Of a stretch of DNA of 64,000 nt, positions 1-9,076 are shown one piece after another. How positions within the stretch are numbered: the first letter of the stretch is position 1; the number at the start of each line of letters is the position of its first letter. This DNA is from AE-B3B sp964543295 (lineage in GTDB: Bacteria; Aerophobota; Aerophobia; Aerophobales; AE-B3A), in contig CAZIXA010000001.1 in NCBI GenBank assembly GCA_964543295.1, positions 186,001 to 250,000 on the forward strand. The letters run 5' to 3'. The translations under genes and the position numbers were made by a program. The notes beneath the pieces were generated by a model. That model did not search any database. It was not told the DNA's origin and saw only the letters and a program-made list of their open reading frames with translations.

Positions 1-1
1 G

Positions 2-421
2 AATCTGGCAAACGCAGGAAAGGTCCAAATAGCTCAAATTATAGTTAAAAGTGAGGCCACAGCTGACCTCGTCCTCCAACAATTAAAAAAAGGAGAGAGT
101 TTGGCGGTTCTGGCCAGAAAGTTTTCTTTAAACCATAATGTCGGAGAAGGAGGTGAATTAGGGTGGATTGGCCTTAGAGAGATAAAGCCGAGTTTAAGAG
201 CGGTGATTCTTTCTCTTAAGGAAGGAGAGGTAGTAAAGGTAAAGGAAGAGAAGGAGAATTTTTATCGCGTTATCCAACTAAAAAAGAGAAAAGAGCTTGA
301 TTTTGTCAGTTGTGAGAAGGAAATCGAAGAGTATCTAAAAGAAGAAAAGAAGAAAGAAAGTATGCAAGAATGGTTGAAGGAGCTGACTGCAAACTCGGAG
401 ATCAGGGTCATCAAAAACTAG
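2..421 (+). CDS. Parvulin-type peptidyl-prolyl cis-trans isomerase (C-terminal part)
   Basis: The reading frame is open from the window edge, so the N-terminus lies outside. The visible part reads as a PpiC/parvulin domain: VQIAQIIVKS at the start of the fold, then a segment ending LARKFS, then a Gly-rich stretch around GELGWIG and a closing strand near FYRVIQL. Parvulins of the PpiC/SurA/PrsA class catalyse prolyl isomerisation and assist folding of exported proteins. Whether this one is exported cannot be seen without the N-terminus. After the domain comes a charged Lys/Glu-rich helical tail. It ends 12 bp before murA on the same strand, so the two are probably co-transcribed. The family is fairly sure; the client and location are inference. 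Confidence 0.85.
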   Translation, partial: NLANAGKVQIAQIIVKSEATADLVLQQLKKGESLAVLARKFSLNHNVGEGGELGWIGLREIKPSLRAVILSLKEGEVVKVKEEKENFYRVIQLKKRKELDFVSCEKEIEEYLKEEKKKESMQEWLKELTANSEIRVIKN

Positions 422-433
422 AAGGAGCTGTAA

Positions 434-1690
434 GTGGACAAGTTCGTCATCGAAGGAGGATTTCCCCTGAAAGGGAAACTAAAGGTAAATGGAGCCAAGA
501 ACGCCACTCTTCCACTCATGGCCGCGGGCCTGCTCACGGAGGGGATATCAAGGCTTGAAAATGCTCCCTATCTTACTGACATATTGACCATGACTCAGGT
601 GTTAGAGGGTTTAGGGGTCAAAGTAAGAAGGAGGAATAGAACTTTAGAAATCGATTCTACGCATCTTTTCTACTATGAGGCCCCTTATAAACCCGTTAAA
701 CTTTTGCGAGCTTCTATCTTGATTCTGGGTCCTCTTTTGGCTCGTCGGGGCCATGCTCGGGTCTGTCTTCCGGGAGGATGTGATATAGGTAGGAGACCGG
801 TGGATCTGCATATCAAGGGATTAAGACAACTGGGAGCCAGGATAGAAGTAAATAACGGATACATTGAGGCGAGCGTTAAAGGGAGTCTTCAGGGCGGCAG
901 TATCTATTTGAATGTTCCCAGCGTGGGAGCTACAGAAAATTTAATGCTGGCGGCCAGTCTAGCCAAGGGCGTAACTCTTATAAGAAATGCCTCCTCTAGT
1001 CCAGAAGTGGTAGACGTAGCCAGTTTTCTGAAGCAGGCCGGAGCCAAGATTGAGGGAGAGGGGACAAACTTGATCAAAATTGAGGGAGTAAGACAGCTTA
1101 AATGCGTGCATCACAGAATTATTCCTGATCGTATTGAAGCAGGAACTTTGATAATGGCCGCCATTATTACCCGCGGAGAGATATTGTTAGAAGAAATCTG
1201 TTCAAGTCATCTAACCTCGATTTTTGTTAAATTAAGGCAGATGGGAGCGGAGATAGAGGCTGCCGAGCGCTGGGTGAGAGTCAAGGGAGGAGATCTCTTA
1301 AAGCCCATCAGAGTAAAAACACTTCCTTATCCCGGATTCTCCACTGATCTACAGCCTCAAATAACAGCTCTTGCCTGTCTGGCTCGGGGAACCAGCCTAA
1401 TTAGAGAAACCATCTTTGAGGGCCGGTTTACTCACGTTCGGGGCCTAAGGAAAATGGGAGCAAGGATTGAAGAAGACAAGTCACAGGTAAGGACAAAAGG
1501 TGTGAGCTCTTTAAAAGGTGCTGTGGTCAGGACTCCTGACATAAGGGGAGGTGCTGCCTTGATTTTAGCCGGATTGACCGCTGAGGGAAGAACCGAGATC
1601 GAGAGTATTCATCACCTCGACCGGGGCTACGAGAGACTGGAAGAGAAATTATCTAAACTGGGAGCGAAAATCACCAGGGTGGAAGATTAA
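434..1690 (+). CDS. murA: UDP-N-acetylglucosamine 1-carboxyvinyltransferase
   Basis: MurA transfers enolpyruvate from PEP to UDP-GlcNAc, the first committed step of peptidoglycan synthesis in the cytoplasm. The 418-residue length matches the family (E. coli 419). The substrate-binding Lys22-Asn23 pair is present in GAKNA. The catalytic loop PGGCDIGRRPVDLH carries the PEP-binding cysteine at residue 116, so fosfomycin sensitivity would be expected (a Cys-to-Asp change would give resistance). The start is GTG, preceded by GAAGGAGC. It is followed after one base by mreB, placing cell-wall precursor synthesis beside the shape cytoskeleton. Confidence 0.96.
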   Translation: MDKFVIEGGFPLKGKLKVNGAKNATLPLMAAGLLTEGISRLENAPYLTDILTMTQVLEGLGVKVRRRNRTLEIDSTHLFYYEAPYKPVKLLRASILILGPLLARRGHARVCLPGGCDIGRRPVDLHIKGLRQLGARIEVNNGYIEASVKGSLQGGSIYLNVPSVGATENLMLAASLAKGVTLIRNASSSPEVVDVASFLKQAGAKIEGEGTNLIKIEGVRQLKCVHHRIIPDRIEAGTLIMAAIITRGEILLEEICSSHLTSIFVKLRQMGAEIEAAERWVRVKGGDLLKPIRVKTLPYPGFSTDLQPQITALACLARGTSLIRETIFEGRFTHVRGLRKMGARIEEDKSQVRTKGVSSLKGAVVRTPDIRGGAALILAGLTAEGRTEIESIHHLDRGYERLEEKLSKLGAKITRVED

Positions 1691-1691
1691 A

Positions 1692-2693
1692 ATGTTTTCT
1701 CTAGGCAAAAAAATTGGAATAGATCTGGGGACCACTAATAATTTGGTCTATGTGGAGGGTAAAGGAGTAGTTTTTAATGAGCCTTCCGTAGTAGCGATAG
1801 ATAAAGAATCTGGCAAAATTTTAGCTATCGGAACCGAGGCCAGGGATATGTTAGGAAGAACACCTGGTAGTATTTCAGCTATAAAACCAGTTGAAGACGG
1901 GGTCATTGCTGATTATAAGATCGTCGAAAGTATACTTAAGTTTTACGTGAGGAAGGTTTATGGCAGATGGATTTTCTTTCCTCCTTACCTTATGATCTGT
2001 ATACCTACGGGGGGAACCTCGGTGGAAAGAAGGGCCGTGGTGAATGCCGCCATTCAAGCTGGATCTAAGAAAGTTTTTCTTATTGAAGAGTCTAAGGCTG
2101 CAGCTATAGGAGCAAATTTAGACATTACTAAGCCGGAAGGAAACATGGTAGTTGACGTGGGCGGAGGAACTACCGATATTGCTGTGCTTTCCTTGGGAGA
2201 TATCGTTACCGCCGAGTCACTTCGTACAGGTGGCAATAGACAGGATCAAGCCATTGGTAGGTACATGAGAAAACATCATAATCTAGCCCTGGGAGAAATT
2301 ACCACCGAGTATATAAAAAAGGAAATAGGCTACGCCATTTTACCCCCTAAGAATGAAGAATTAGAAGTAAAGGGTAGGGATCTAATGACGGGACTACCCA
2401 AAAGGGTTAAGATCAGTGCTGAGGAGATCTCCGAAACTCTGTCTGAGCCCTTATCTTCCATTGTGGAAGGAGTGAAGGCAGTTCTGGAAAAGACGCCTCC
2501 AGAGCTAGCGGCAGATATAATTGAGAGAGGAATTATCCTCACCGGGGGTGGAAGTCTATTGAAAAATTTCCCTCAGCTGATAGAGAAAATAACCGGTGTC
2601 AAAGCTCAACTAGCCGATGATCCCCTCTCTTGCGTAGCCATTGGGACAGGAAGAGCTCTGCAAAGTATAAATCTGCTAAAGAAGGTATATTAA
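1692..2693 (+). CDS. mreB: Rod-shape-determining actin-like protein MreB
   Basis: MreB is the bacterial actin homologue that forms membrane-associated filaments and guides lateral peptidoglycan synthesis. The 333-residue product has the actin-fold phosphate loops: IGIDLGTTNNLVY at the N-terminus, DVGGGTTDIAVLS around residue 156, and the adenosine motif LTGGGSLLKNF near residue 285. Family members usually have DLGTAN; the second Thr here is a mild variant. It begins 1 bp after murA and its stop is 2 bp before the radA GTG. mreC and mreD are not next to it, unlike many rod-shaped bacteria. Confidence 0.95.
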   Translation: MFSLGKKIGIDLGTTNNLVYVEGKGVVFNEPSVVAIDKESGKILAIGTEARDMLGRTPGSISAIKPVEDGVIADYKIVESILKFYVRKVYGRWIFFPPYLMICIPTGGTSVERRAVVNAAIQAGSKKVFLIEESKAAAIGANLDITKPEGNMVVDVGGGTTDIAVLSLGDIVTAESLRTGGNRQDQAIGRYMRKHHNLALGEITTEYIKKEIGYAILPPKNEELEVKGRDLMTGLPKRVKISAEEISETLSEPLSSIVEGVKAVLEKTPPELAADIIERGIILTGGGSLLKNFPQLIEKITGVKAQLADDPLSCVAIGTGRALQSINLLKKVY

Positions 2694-2695
2694 TA

Positions 2696-4066
2696 GTGGA
2701 GAAGAGGAAAACTAGATTTGTCTGCCAGAATTGTGGTTATGTCTCTTTTAAATGGCTTGGTCGATGTCCTGAATGTGATAAATGGGACAGTATCTCTGAG
2801 GAAAAGCTGAAAGAAGGAGTTTTCACCCGTGGTCTCTCTCTCACCCCTCGCAAGCCTGTGCCTATAAAGGAAATTGAAAGATTTACTCTGGCGCGCTATT
2901 TGAGTGGAATAGATGAATTTGATCGGATCCTGGGAGGAGGAGTAGTTCCCGGGAGTTTAATATTAGTGGGGGGCGAACCTGGCATAGGAAAGTCTACCCT
3001 CTTACTGGAAATAGCCAACAGATTAAGTTCTCCAAAATCTCTGGTTCTTTATATTTCGGGGGAGGAATCCATAGAACAGAACAAATTAAGGGCTACAAGG
3101 TTAGGGATAGACTCGGCCTATCTTTATGTTTCCTCAGAAACTAATTTGGAAGAGATCACTCAGCAGATTAATGATTTGGAGCCCAAGATAGTCATTGTAG
3201 ATTCCATACAGACTATCTATAGAGAGGACTATAGTTCTGCTCCCGGTTCTGTTTCTCAAGTAAGAGAGTCCACTGCCTATTTGATGAAGTTGGCCAAGCA
3301 GAAAAAGATAACTATCTTTTTGATAGGCCATGTCACCAAAGAGGGAGCCATTGCCGGACCCAGAGTCTTGGAACATATTGTAGATACAGTTCTTTATTTC
3401 GAATCGGGGAAAGATTATCGATACCGAATCTTGCGGGCAGTAAAAAACAGATTTGGACCTACTTCGGAGATTGGGATTTTTGGAATGGAAGAAGATGGCA
3501 TAAGAGAGATCCTTGACTCCTCCAAGCTCTTTTTAAGAGACCCTTCTTTGGATAGAGACGGTTCAGGTACAGCAGTGGTGCCAACTATAGAGGGAAGTCG
3601 AAGTTTCCTGGTGGAAATTCAAGCTCTGGTAACCTCCTCAACTCTTGTCATTCCTAGAAGAGTAACTCAGGGAATAGACTATAACAGGCTTTGTCTATTG
3701 CTGGCGGTATTAGAAAAAAGAGGAAATATGCGTTTTTATAATCAAGATGTTTACCTGAATGTAGCCGGAGGAATGAGAGTAGATGAACCAGCTTGCGACC
3801 TGGCTATAGTCTTAGCCATCGCCTCCAGTTTCAAAGATAAGCCCTTTTTAAAAGGAGCGGTAGCGGTGGGGGAAGTAGGCCTCGCCGGAGAAATTCGTCC
3901 AGTAGGATTCATGGAAAAAAGATTAGAAGAAGCAAGGAAACTAGGATTCAACCGGTGTCTTATTCCTTATTTTGGATCAAAGGATACAAAGATCTCTTCT
4001 GAAATGAAGCTCATCAAAGTAAGGAGCGTCAAGGAAGCATTAGAAAGAGGAACCAAGGAGCTTTAG
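2696..4066 (+). CDS. radA: DNA repair protein RadA (DnaB-like recombination helicase)
   Basis: RadA promotes branch migration of recombination intermediates alongside RecA. From the GTG at 2696 the product is 456 residues, close to E. coli RadA (460). It opens with a C4 zinc finger (Cys10, Cys13, Cys24, Cys27), then a Walker A motif GGEPGIGKST, the RadA signature KNRFG, and a C-terminal Lon-protease-like domain with the LNVAGG segment. The frame stays open upstream into mreB, but GTG 2696 has GAAGG about ten bases upstream and puts the zinc finger at the usual distance from the N-terminus. The next gene, disA, follows by 2 bp; radA-disA neighbours are common. Confidence 0.95.
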   Translation: MEKRKTRFVCQNCGYVSFKWLGRCPECDKWDSISEEKLKEGVFTRGLSLTPRKPVPIKEIERFTLARYLSGIDEFDRILGGGVVPGSLILVGGEPGIGKSTLLLEIANRLSSPKSLVLYISGEESIEQNKLRATRLGIDSAYLYVSSETNLEEITQQINDLEPKIVIVDSIQTIYREDYSSAPGSVSQVRESTAYLMKLAKQKKITIFLIGHVTKEGAIAGPRVLEHIVDTVLYFESGKDYRYRILRAVKNRFGPTSEIGIFGMEEDGIREILDSSKLFLRDPSLDRDGSGTAVVPTIEGSRSFLVEIQALVTSSTLVIPRRVTQGIDYNRLCLLLAVLEKRGNMRFYNQDVYLNVAGGMRVDEPACDLAIVLAIASSFKDKPFLKGAVAVGEVGLAGEIRPVGFMEKRLEEARKLGFNRCLIPYFGSKDTKISSEMKLIKVRSVKEALERGTKEL

Positions 4067-4068
4067 AT

Positions 4069-5136
4069 ATGTCCAAAAATGAGAAAGTTAAGGAAGAAGA
4101 CTTCTTTAAATTTCTTAAACTGGTAGCTCCTGGAACTCCTCTGGGACAGGGACTCGAGATAATCCTTCAAGCCGGTACCGGTGGATTGATCGTGATTGGG
4201 GATAGAGAAAAAGTGCTTGGTGCTATTGAGGGGGGCTTTGAAGTGAATTGTCACCTTACCCCAACTTCTCTAGCTGAGCTGGCTAAGATGGACGGAGCGA
4301 TTATTTTGTCCGAAGATATAAAAAGGATATTGTATGCTAATACTGAACTGGTCCCTGATTATCTTATTGCCACAGGTGAGAGAGGAACTCGTCATCGGGC
4401 TGCAGAGCGAATGGCTAAACAGACAAATTGCCCAGTAATTGCTATTTCTCAATCTCGTCGAACAATTAGCCTTTACCAGGGGAATATGAAGTATGTTCTA
4501 AAGACTCCGCCAGAGCTTATGAGTAAGGCAAATCAAGCTCTGCTAACCCTGGAAGGATATCGATCTACTTTCCATGAGGTTCTAACGCATCTGGAACTTT
4601 TGGAATTTCAGGACGAGGTAAGATTACTAGATGTTGTGAAGGTTATTCAGAGAGGTCAGATAATAAAGAAAATAAAAGAGGAAATAGAAAGATACATGGT
4701 AGAATTGGGGGAAGAAGCACGACTGATAGAGATGCAATTAAAGGAAATAATAGGAAACGCTTTGCATAAAAATAGGCAAATAATAAGAGATTATGCTAAA
4801 AAAGATTATGAACAAGTTTTTCTGGCATTGGAAGAGATAAGTATGGAAGAGCTCCTAGATTTAACCAACATCACAAATGTATTAGGTTATGGGACGAGTT
4901 CTGAAAATCTCGATTTATCTGTCTTTCCCCGGGGATACCGGATTTTGTCCAAGGTTCCTCACCTGCCTTCCGCGGTAATAGAGAATGTGGTAAAGGCTCT
5001 AGGGGATCTGCAAAGTATTATGAACTCTACTGTTCTGGAGCTAACCGAAATCAACGAAGTAGGAGAAAGAAGGGCTAATTCTATAAAACGAGAATTGGAA
5101 AGACTAAGAGACGGAGCCTTGTTAGTCAAACGTTAA
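4069..5136 (+). CDS. disA: DNA integrity scanning protein, diadenylate cyclase
   Basis: DisA makes cyclic di-AMP from two ATP and slides on DNA, slowing synthesis when it meets branched structures. The 355-residue protein has the cyclase motifs DGA (residues 75-77) and RHR (108-110), both intact. These are followed by a helical spine and a C-terminal helix-hairpin-helix DNA-binding region (LTEINEVGERRANSI). The ATG is 2 bp after radA. In known systems c-di-AMP controls potassium uptake through RCK proteins such as the TrkA found at 51997-52680. That connection is inference here. Confidence 0.96.
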   Translation: MSKNEKVKEEDFFKFLKLVAPGTPLGQGLEIILQAGTGGLIVIGDREKVLGAIEGGFEVNCHLTPTSLAELAKMDGAIILSEDIKRILYANTELVPDYLIATGERGTRHRAAERMAKQTNCPVIAISQSRRTISLYQGNMKYVLKTPPELMSKANQALLTLEGYRSTFHEVLTHLELLEFQDEVRLLDVVKVIQRGQIIKKIKEEIERYMVELGEEARLIEMQLKEIIGNALHKNRQIIRDYAKKDYEQVFLALEEISMEELLDLTNITNVLGYGTSSENLDLSVFPRGYRILSKVPHLPSAVIENVVKALGDLQSIMNSTVLELTEINEVGERRANSIKRELERLRDGALLVKR

Positions 5137-5192
5137 TAAAAAAAAGACAAGATAGTCACGGGATTTCTTCACTATCCAAGGAGACGAAAACT

Positions 5193-6230
5193 ATGAAATT
5201 GGAGCAGGTTAGACTACGTGTTTTGTTTGTTATATTAGTGGGGGTTATCTGCTACGGGATAGCAGATAACCTGGGTTTTGATCCATGGATGCCTACTCTG
5301 GTGGGGGGGTGGATAACAACAATCGTGGTTGTTGCTGAACGGGGCCTTATTAGGGTCTCCATAAGAGGGCTTATGATAGGAGGACTTGGTTTGGGGGTAG
5401 GGGTTGTTCTGGCCAATCTTTTAGCCTATCCCATTCTTTTAATTGATCCTCTAAAACAGCTTGCCCCTTTCATTCTTCTTTTAATTAACGTGATATTTGC
5501 CAGCGTTGGATTAACTGTGGCTGTGAGGAGAGGAGAGGAGATAATTAATTTTTTATCTCGCCTCAGCGGGAAAAAAGCCCAAGTTGGGGGGAAAAAATAT
5601 AAGATCCTGGACACTTCAGTGATAATCGACGGAAGAATAGCTGATCTCTGCGAAATAGGTTTCATCGAAGGGACCCTGGTCATTCCCAACTTTATTCTCA
5701 CTGAACTTCAACAGATCGCCGACTCTTCGGCCTCTACCAAACGAACTCGGGGTAGAAGAGGTCTCGATATGCTAAATAGACTCCAGAGTCAGGAAAATAT
5801 CCCCACGCAAATTATAGACAAAGACTTTCCTCATATACCTGAAGTGGATGGTAAACTACTTCAATTGGCTAAAATAATGGGAGCAGATATAATTACTAAT
5901 GATTATAACCTAAAAAAAGTAGCTAAAATTCAAAATGTAAAAGTTATGAATATAAATGAAATAGCTACTGCTTTGAAACCTGTTCTTTTACCGGGAGAGA
6001 GCCTGAAGATCAGTATCCTTAAAGAGGGAGAAAATCCCAATCAAGGAGTTGCCTATCTAGAGGACGGAACAATGGTAGTGATAGAGGGAGGAAAAAAGTA
6101 CATTGGTAAGGAGATGGAGGTTTTGGTTACCTCTGTTCTTCAGACCACCACTGGTAAAATGATATTTACTGAGATAAAGAATGAGACTGGCAAGGAGAGA
6201 AAGAGAAGAGTGAAGGGAAAGGCTAATTGA
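5193..6230 (+). CDS. Membrane-anchored PIN-TRAM domain protein (YacL family)
   Basis: The first ~115 residues contain several hydrophobic segments and anchor the protein in the membrane. A PIN nuclease-like domain follows, starting YKILDTSVIIDGRIADL with acidic residues for metal binding and a second acidic site near ADIITNDYNL. The last ~60 residues form a TRAM-type RNA-binding domain (GVAYLEDGTMVVIEGG). This is the YacL/PilT-like arrangement often found between disA or radA and ispD. It is a presumed ribonuclease whose substrate is unknown. The start has AAGGAGACG upstream. Its last four bases overlap the TTG start of ispD. Confidence 0.88.
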   Translation: MKLEQVRLRVLFVILVGVICYGIADNLGFDPWMPTLVGGWITTIVVVAERGLIRVSIRGLMIGGLGLGVGVVLANLLAYPILLIDPLKQLAPFILLLINVIFASVGLTVAVRRGEEIINFLSRLSGKKAQVGGKKYKILDTSVIIDGRIADLCEIGFIEGTLVIPNFILTELQQIADSSASTKRTRGRRGLDMLNRLQSQENIPTQIIDKDFPHIPEVDGKLLQLAKIMGADIITNDYNLKKVAKIQNVKVMNINEIATALKPVLLPGESLKISILKEGENPNQGVAYLEDGTMVVIEGGKKYIGKEMEVLVTSVLQTTTGKMIFTEIKNETGKERKRRVKGKAN

Positions 6231-6919
6231 AAATTGAGACGGTCATTGTGGCGGCGGGAAAAGGAGCAAGGTTTAGTGATTTTCGCCCAAAACAGTTCTG
6301 TCTTCTGGGGGGGAAGCTCCTTCTTGCCTGGACCATAGAAAGATTCGAAGAATGTAAATTAATTAATAACATTATCCTGGTTGTTCCCCCAGGGATGAGC
6401 AAATATGCAAAGGAGACAGTGATTTCTTCATCCAGATACAAGAAGGTCAAGGCGATAGTGGAAGGGGGCAAAGAACGAGGTGATTCAGTTTTTGAAGGGC
6501 TGCAGAAGGTGGATACCAGCACAGATATTGTCCTTGTCCATGATGGAGTTCGTCCACTAATAAGCTGCCATCTTATAGAAAGAGTAATTGACGGGGCAAA
6601 AGAATATAAGGCCGTGGTTCCAGGAATTCCCATGAGAGAAACGGTAAAAGAGAGAGAAGAAGGCAATGCAGTAAAAAAAACCTTGAATAGGAGAAGGCTT
6701 TACTCTATTCAGACGCCCCAAGGATTCAGAAAAGACTTGATCCTGAAGGCCTATAAGGAAGCCAAAAAGGAAGAACGGTGGGCTAGTGATGATGCTGGTC
6801 TGGTGGAGAGATTAGGAGAAAAAGTTAAAGTAATACCAGGGGAAGAAATAAACATTAAAATTACCACTTCTCTAGATTTAAAATTTGCTGAGATGCTTTT
6901 AGGAGGAAGAGGGGGATGA
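6227..6919 (+). CDS. ispD: 2-C-methyl-D-erythritol 4-phosphate cytidylyltransferase
   Basis: IspD joins CTP and methylerythritol phosphate, the third step of the MEP isoprenoid pathway. The 230-residue protein has the nucleotide-binding loop VAAGKGARF, the VHDGVRPL motif and the TPQGF segment of the family. The start is TTG at 6227, sharing bases with the TGA of the PIN-TRAM gene. No ATG lies at the right place. It overlaps ispF through ATGA, so translation of the two is probably coupled. Confidence 0.95.
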   Translation: MKIETVIVAAGKGARFSDFRPKQFCLLGGKLLLAWTIERFEECKLINNIILVVPPGMSKYAKETVISSSRYKKVKAIVEGGKERGDSVFEGLQKVDTSTDIVLVHDGVRPLISCHLIERVIDGAKEYKAVVPGIPMRETVKEREEGNAVKKTLNRRRLYSIQTPQGFRKDLILKAYKEAKKEERWASDDAGLVERLGEKVKVIPGEEINIKITTSLDLKFAEMLLGGRGG

Positions 6920-7392
6920 GGGTAGGTATAGGTTATGACGTACATCCTCTGGTAAAGGGAAAGAGGTTCGTCCTGGGAGGAGTAAATATTCCTTATTCCA
7001 TGGGTCTATCTGGGCACTCAGATGCTGATGTTCTTGTGCATAGCATTGCAGATGCCCTTTTAGGTGCAGTTGGAAAAAAGGACATAGGCTCTTTTTTTCC
7101 TAACAATGACCCTACCACCAGGGGGATTTCCAGTCTAATTTTGTTAAAGCAGATTCTCCAGCTGCTAAAAAAGAATGGTTATGGGGTAAACAATCTCGAT
7201 TCTACTCTAGTAGCTGAACAACCTAGACTTGCTTTTTACATTCCCCGTATGAAAAAAAATATCGCCAATATTTTGGAAATAGAGCCCGAAAAAATCGGGA
7301 TCAAAGCCACCACCTCGGAGGGACTAGGATTTTTAGGTAAAAAAAGGGGAATCTGCTGTTGGACAGTAGCCAGTGTAAAACAAGAGGAATAA
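6916..7392 (+). CDS. ispF: 2-C-methyl-D-erythritol 2,4-cyclodiphosphate synthase
   Basis: IspF cyclises CDP-methylerythritol 2-phosphate with loss of CMP, the fifth MEP step. The product has 158 residues, the normal size for this trimeric zinc enzyme. The zinc ligands Asp8 and His10 are visible in GIGYDVHPL, and the SGHSDADVLVH motif supplies the third. The FPNNDP loop and KATTSEGLGFLG near the end are also typical. It overlaps ispD by four bases. The ispE kinase that acts between IspD and IspF is encoded separately at 44554. Confidence 0.96.
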   Translation: MRVGIGYDVHPLVKGKRFVLGGVNIPYSMGLSGHSDADVLVHSIADALLGAVGKKDIGSFFPNNDPTTRGISSLILLKQILQLLKKNGYGVNNLDSTLVAEQPRLAFYIPRMKKNIANILEIEPEKIGIKATTSEGLGFLGKKRGICCWTVASVKQEE

Positions 7393-7393
7393 A

Positions 7394-8839
7394 TTGCCTT
7401 TGAAAGTATATAATACTCTGACCAAGAGAAAAGAGGAGTTCGTGCCCCTTAAGGATAAAGAGGTTAGGATGTATGTTTGTGGAGTTACTCTCTATGATGA
7501 GTTGCACTTGGGACATGCGAGAGCGGCGGTAATATTTGATGTGATTAGGTGTTATCTGGAACATCGGGGATTTAAAGTAAATTACGTAACCAATTTTACT
7601 GATGTAGATGATAAGGTCATCAATCGAGCCAAAAGTTTAGGAACATCCATCTTTGATCTAACAGAAAGACTTATTAAGGAATATTTTCAGCAGATGGAGC
7701 TTCTAGGAGTAAAAAGAGCAAATGACTATCCTTGTGCAACTGAATACATAAAAGAGATAATAGATCTAATTAAGAAACTGGAGAGGAAGAATCTGGCCTA
7801 TGCTCAGGATGGGGATGTTTTCTTTCGAGTAAGAGGATTTCCTTCTTACGGGAAACTATCCGGTCAAGATCTAAAAGAGTTGTTGGTAGGGGCAAGAGTA
7901 CAGGTGAACGAAAGAAAGGAAGATCCTTTGGACTTTGTGGTCTGGAAAAAAGCGAAAGAGGGAGAACCTTTCTGGGACAGCCCTTGGGGGAAAGGACGAC
8001 CGGGTTGGCACATTGAATGTTCTGCCATGGCTATGAATCTCTTAGGAGAAAGCATAGATATTCATGGGGGAGGAGAAGATTTAATCTTTCCCCATCATGA
8101 GAATGAAATTGCTCAATCAGAGGGAGCTATGGGGAGAAGATTCGCTAAGTATTGGATTCATAATGGCTTGGTAAAAATGAAGGATCAAAAGATGGCAAAA
8201 TCAACCCGGAATGTCTTCACACTCTCTCATGCTCTTCAAGATTATGACGGAGAGGCCGTAAGATTCTTCCTTCTCTCTGCTCATTACCGCAGTCCCCTGG
8301 ATTATCATGAAAATAGTCTAAAGGAAGCTAAATCCTCGCTGGAGACAGTCTATAATATTCTTAAACGAATAAAAGAAATAAAGGGAGAACAATCTCAAAG
8401 AACCACTGACCTAAACCTAAGATTTCTCGCAGAGGATCTTTCATCACACTTAAAGAAGATGCAGACCCGGTTTATCCAGGCTATGGATGACGATTTCAAT
8501 ACCCCGGCTGCTCTATCCTTCATTTTTGAGGCAGTTAAAAAGGCAAACCTATTGCTGAGAGAAGACCAGTCTTTGGATAGAAGCTCTCAGCAGGTTCTCT
8601 TAAAAACCAGAGAAAAGATTAAAAATCTAGGAGATATCCTGGGACTCTTTCAAAAAGAAGAAAAGAAAAGGTTGGGAGAAAAAGAGAAAAAGTTAATAGA
8701 GATTTTGGTTGCAGTGAGAAATAAACTACGAGGAAAGAAAGATTGGAAACTTGCTGATGAGATAAGAAAAAAACTGGATGAGTTAGGAATTGAGCTTGAG
8801 GATGAAAGGACCAGAACAGTGTGGAGAACTAAAAGTTAA
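7394..8839 (+). CDS. cysS: Cysteinyl-tRNA synthetase
   Basis: CysRS charges tRNA-Cys. The 481-residue protein is a class I synthetase with HLGH (residues 38-41) as its HIGH motif and KMAKS as its KMSKS loop. Zinc-binding Cys29 is present, as are the HIECSAMAM and GGGEDLIFPHHENE segments. The start is TTG one base after the ispF stop; no ATG is nearby. The ispF-cysS order is common in bacteria. tRNA-Thr begins 4 bp after the stop and is probably on the same transcript. Confidence 0.95.
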   Translation: MPLKVYNTLTKRKEEFVPLKDKEVRMYVCGVTLYDELHLGHARAAVIFDVIRCYLEHRGFKVNYVTNFTDVDDKVINRAKSLGTSIFDLTERLIKEYFQQMELLGVKRANDYPCATEYIKEIIDLIKKLERKNLAYAQDGDVFFRVRGFPSYGKLSGQDLKELLVGARVQVNERKEDPLDFVVWKKAKEGEPFWDSPWGKGRPGWHIECSAMAMNLLGESIDIHGGGEDLIFPHHENEIAQSEGAMGRRFAKYWIHNGLVKMKDQKMAKSTRNVFTLSHALQDYDGEAVRFFLLSAHYRSPLDYHENSLKEAKSSLETVYNILKRIKEIKGEQSQRTTDLNLRFLAEDLSSHLKKMQTRFIQAMDDDFNTPAALSFIFEAVKKANLLLREDQSLDRSSQQVLLKTREKIKNLGDILGLFQKEEKKRLGEKEKKLIEILVAVRNKLRGKKDWKLADEIRKKLDELGIELEDERTRTVWRTKS

Positions 8840-8843
8840 CCGC

Positions 8844-8916
8844 GCTGGCGTAGCTCAATTGGCAGAGCAGCTGATTTGTAATCAGCAGGTTGGGGGTTCA
8901 AGCCCCTCCGCCAGCT
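8844..8916 (+). tRNA. tRNA-Thr (anticodon TGT)
   Basis: A full cloverleaf can be folded. The acceptor GCTGGCG pairs with CGCCAGC, followed by discriminator T. The anticodon stem GCTGA/TCAGC encloses loop TTTGTAA, giving TGT, which reads ACA. The T arm is GGGGG/CCCTC with loop TTCAAGC. CCA is not encoded. It lies 4 bp after cysS with no promoter seen between them. Confidence 0.93.
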
Positions 8917-8953
8917 CCCGACTTAATTAAGGAATTAGAGGGGAGTAAGATAT

Positions 8954-9076
8954 GGTAGCCGCAACCTTCAGGTTGCGCAGGCGAGTGAAAGCAGGATTAG
9001 AGAGCAAAGAGCTATTAACACTTAAGACTGTGAGCCATCAGCTATGAACCATGAGCTCCATAAGCCCGCGGCTACC
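8954..9076. repeat. Short element with 9-bp terminal inverted repeats
   Basis: GGTAGCCGC at 8954-8962 is matched exactly, in inverted form, by GCGGCTACC at 9068-9076. Just inside the left end, GCAACCT TC AGGTTGC forms a tight hairpin. The interior has a quasi-repetitive stretch built of variants of AGCTATGA. The right terminal repeat contains the alaS stop codon (9072-9074), so the element marks or makes the end of that gene. It lies between convergent tRNA-Thr and alaS and may also act in termination. The resemblance to miniature transposable or REP-type elements is inference. Confidence 0.5.
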
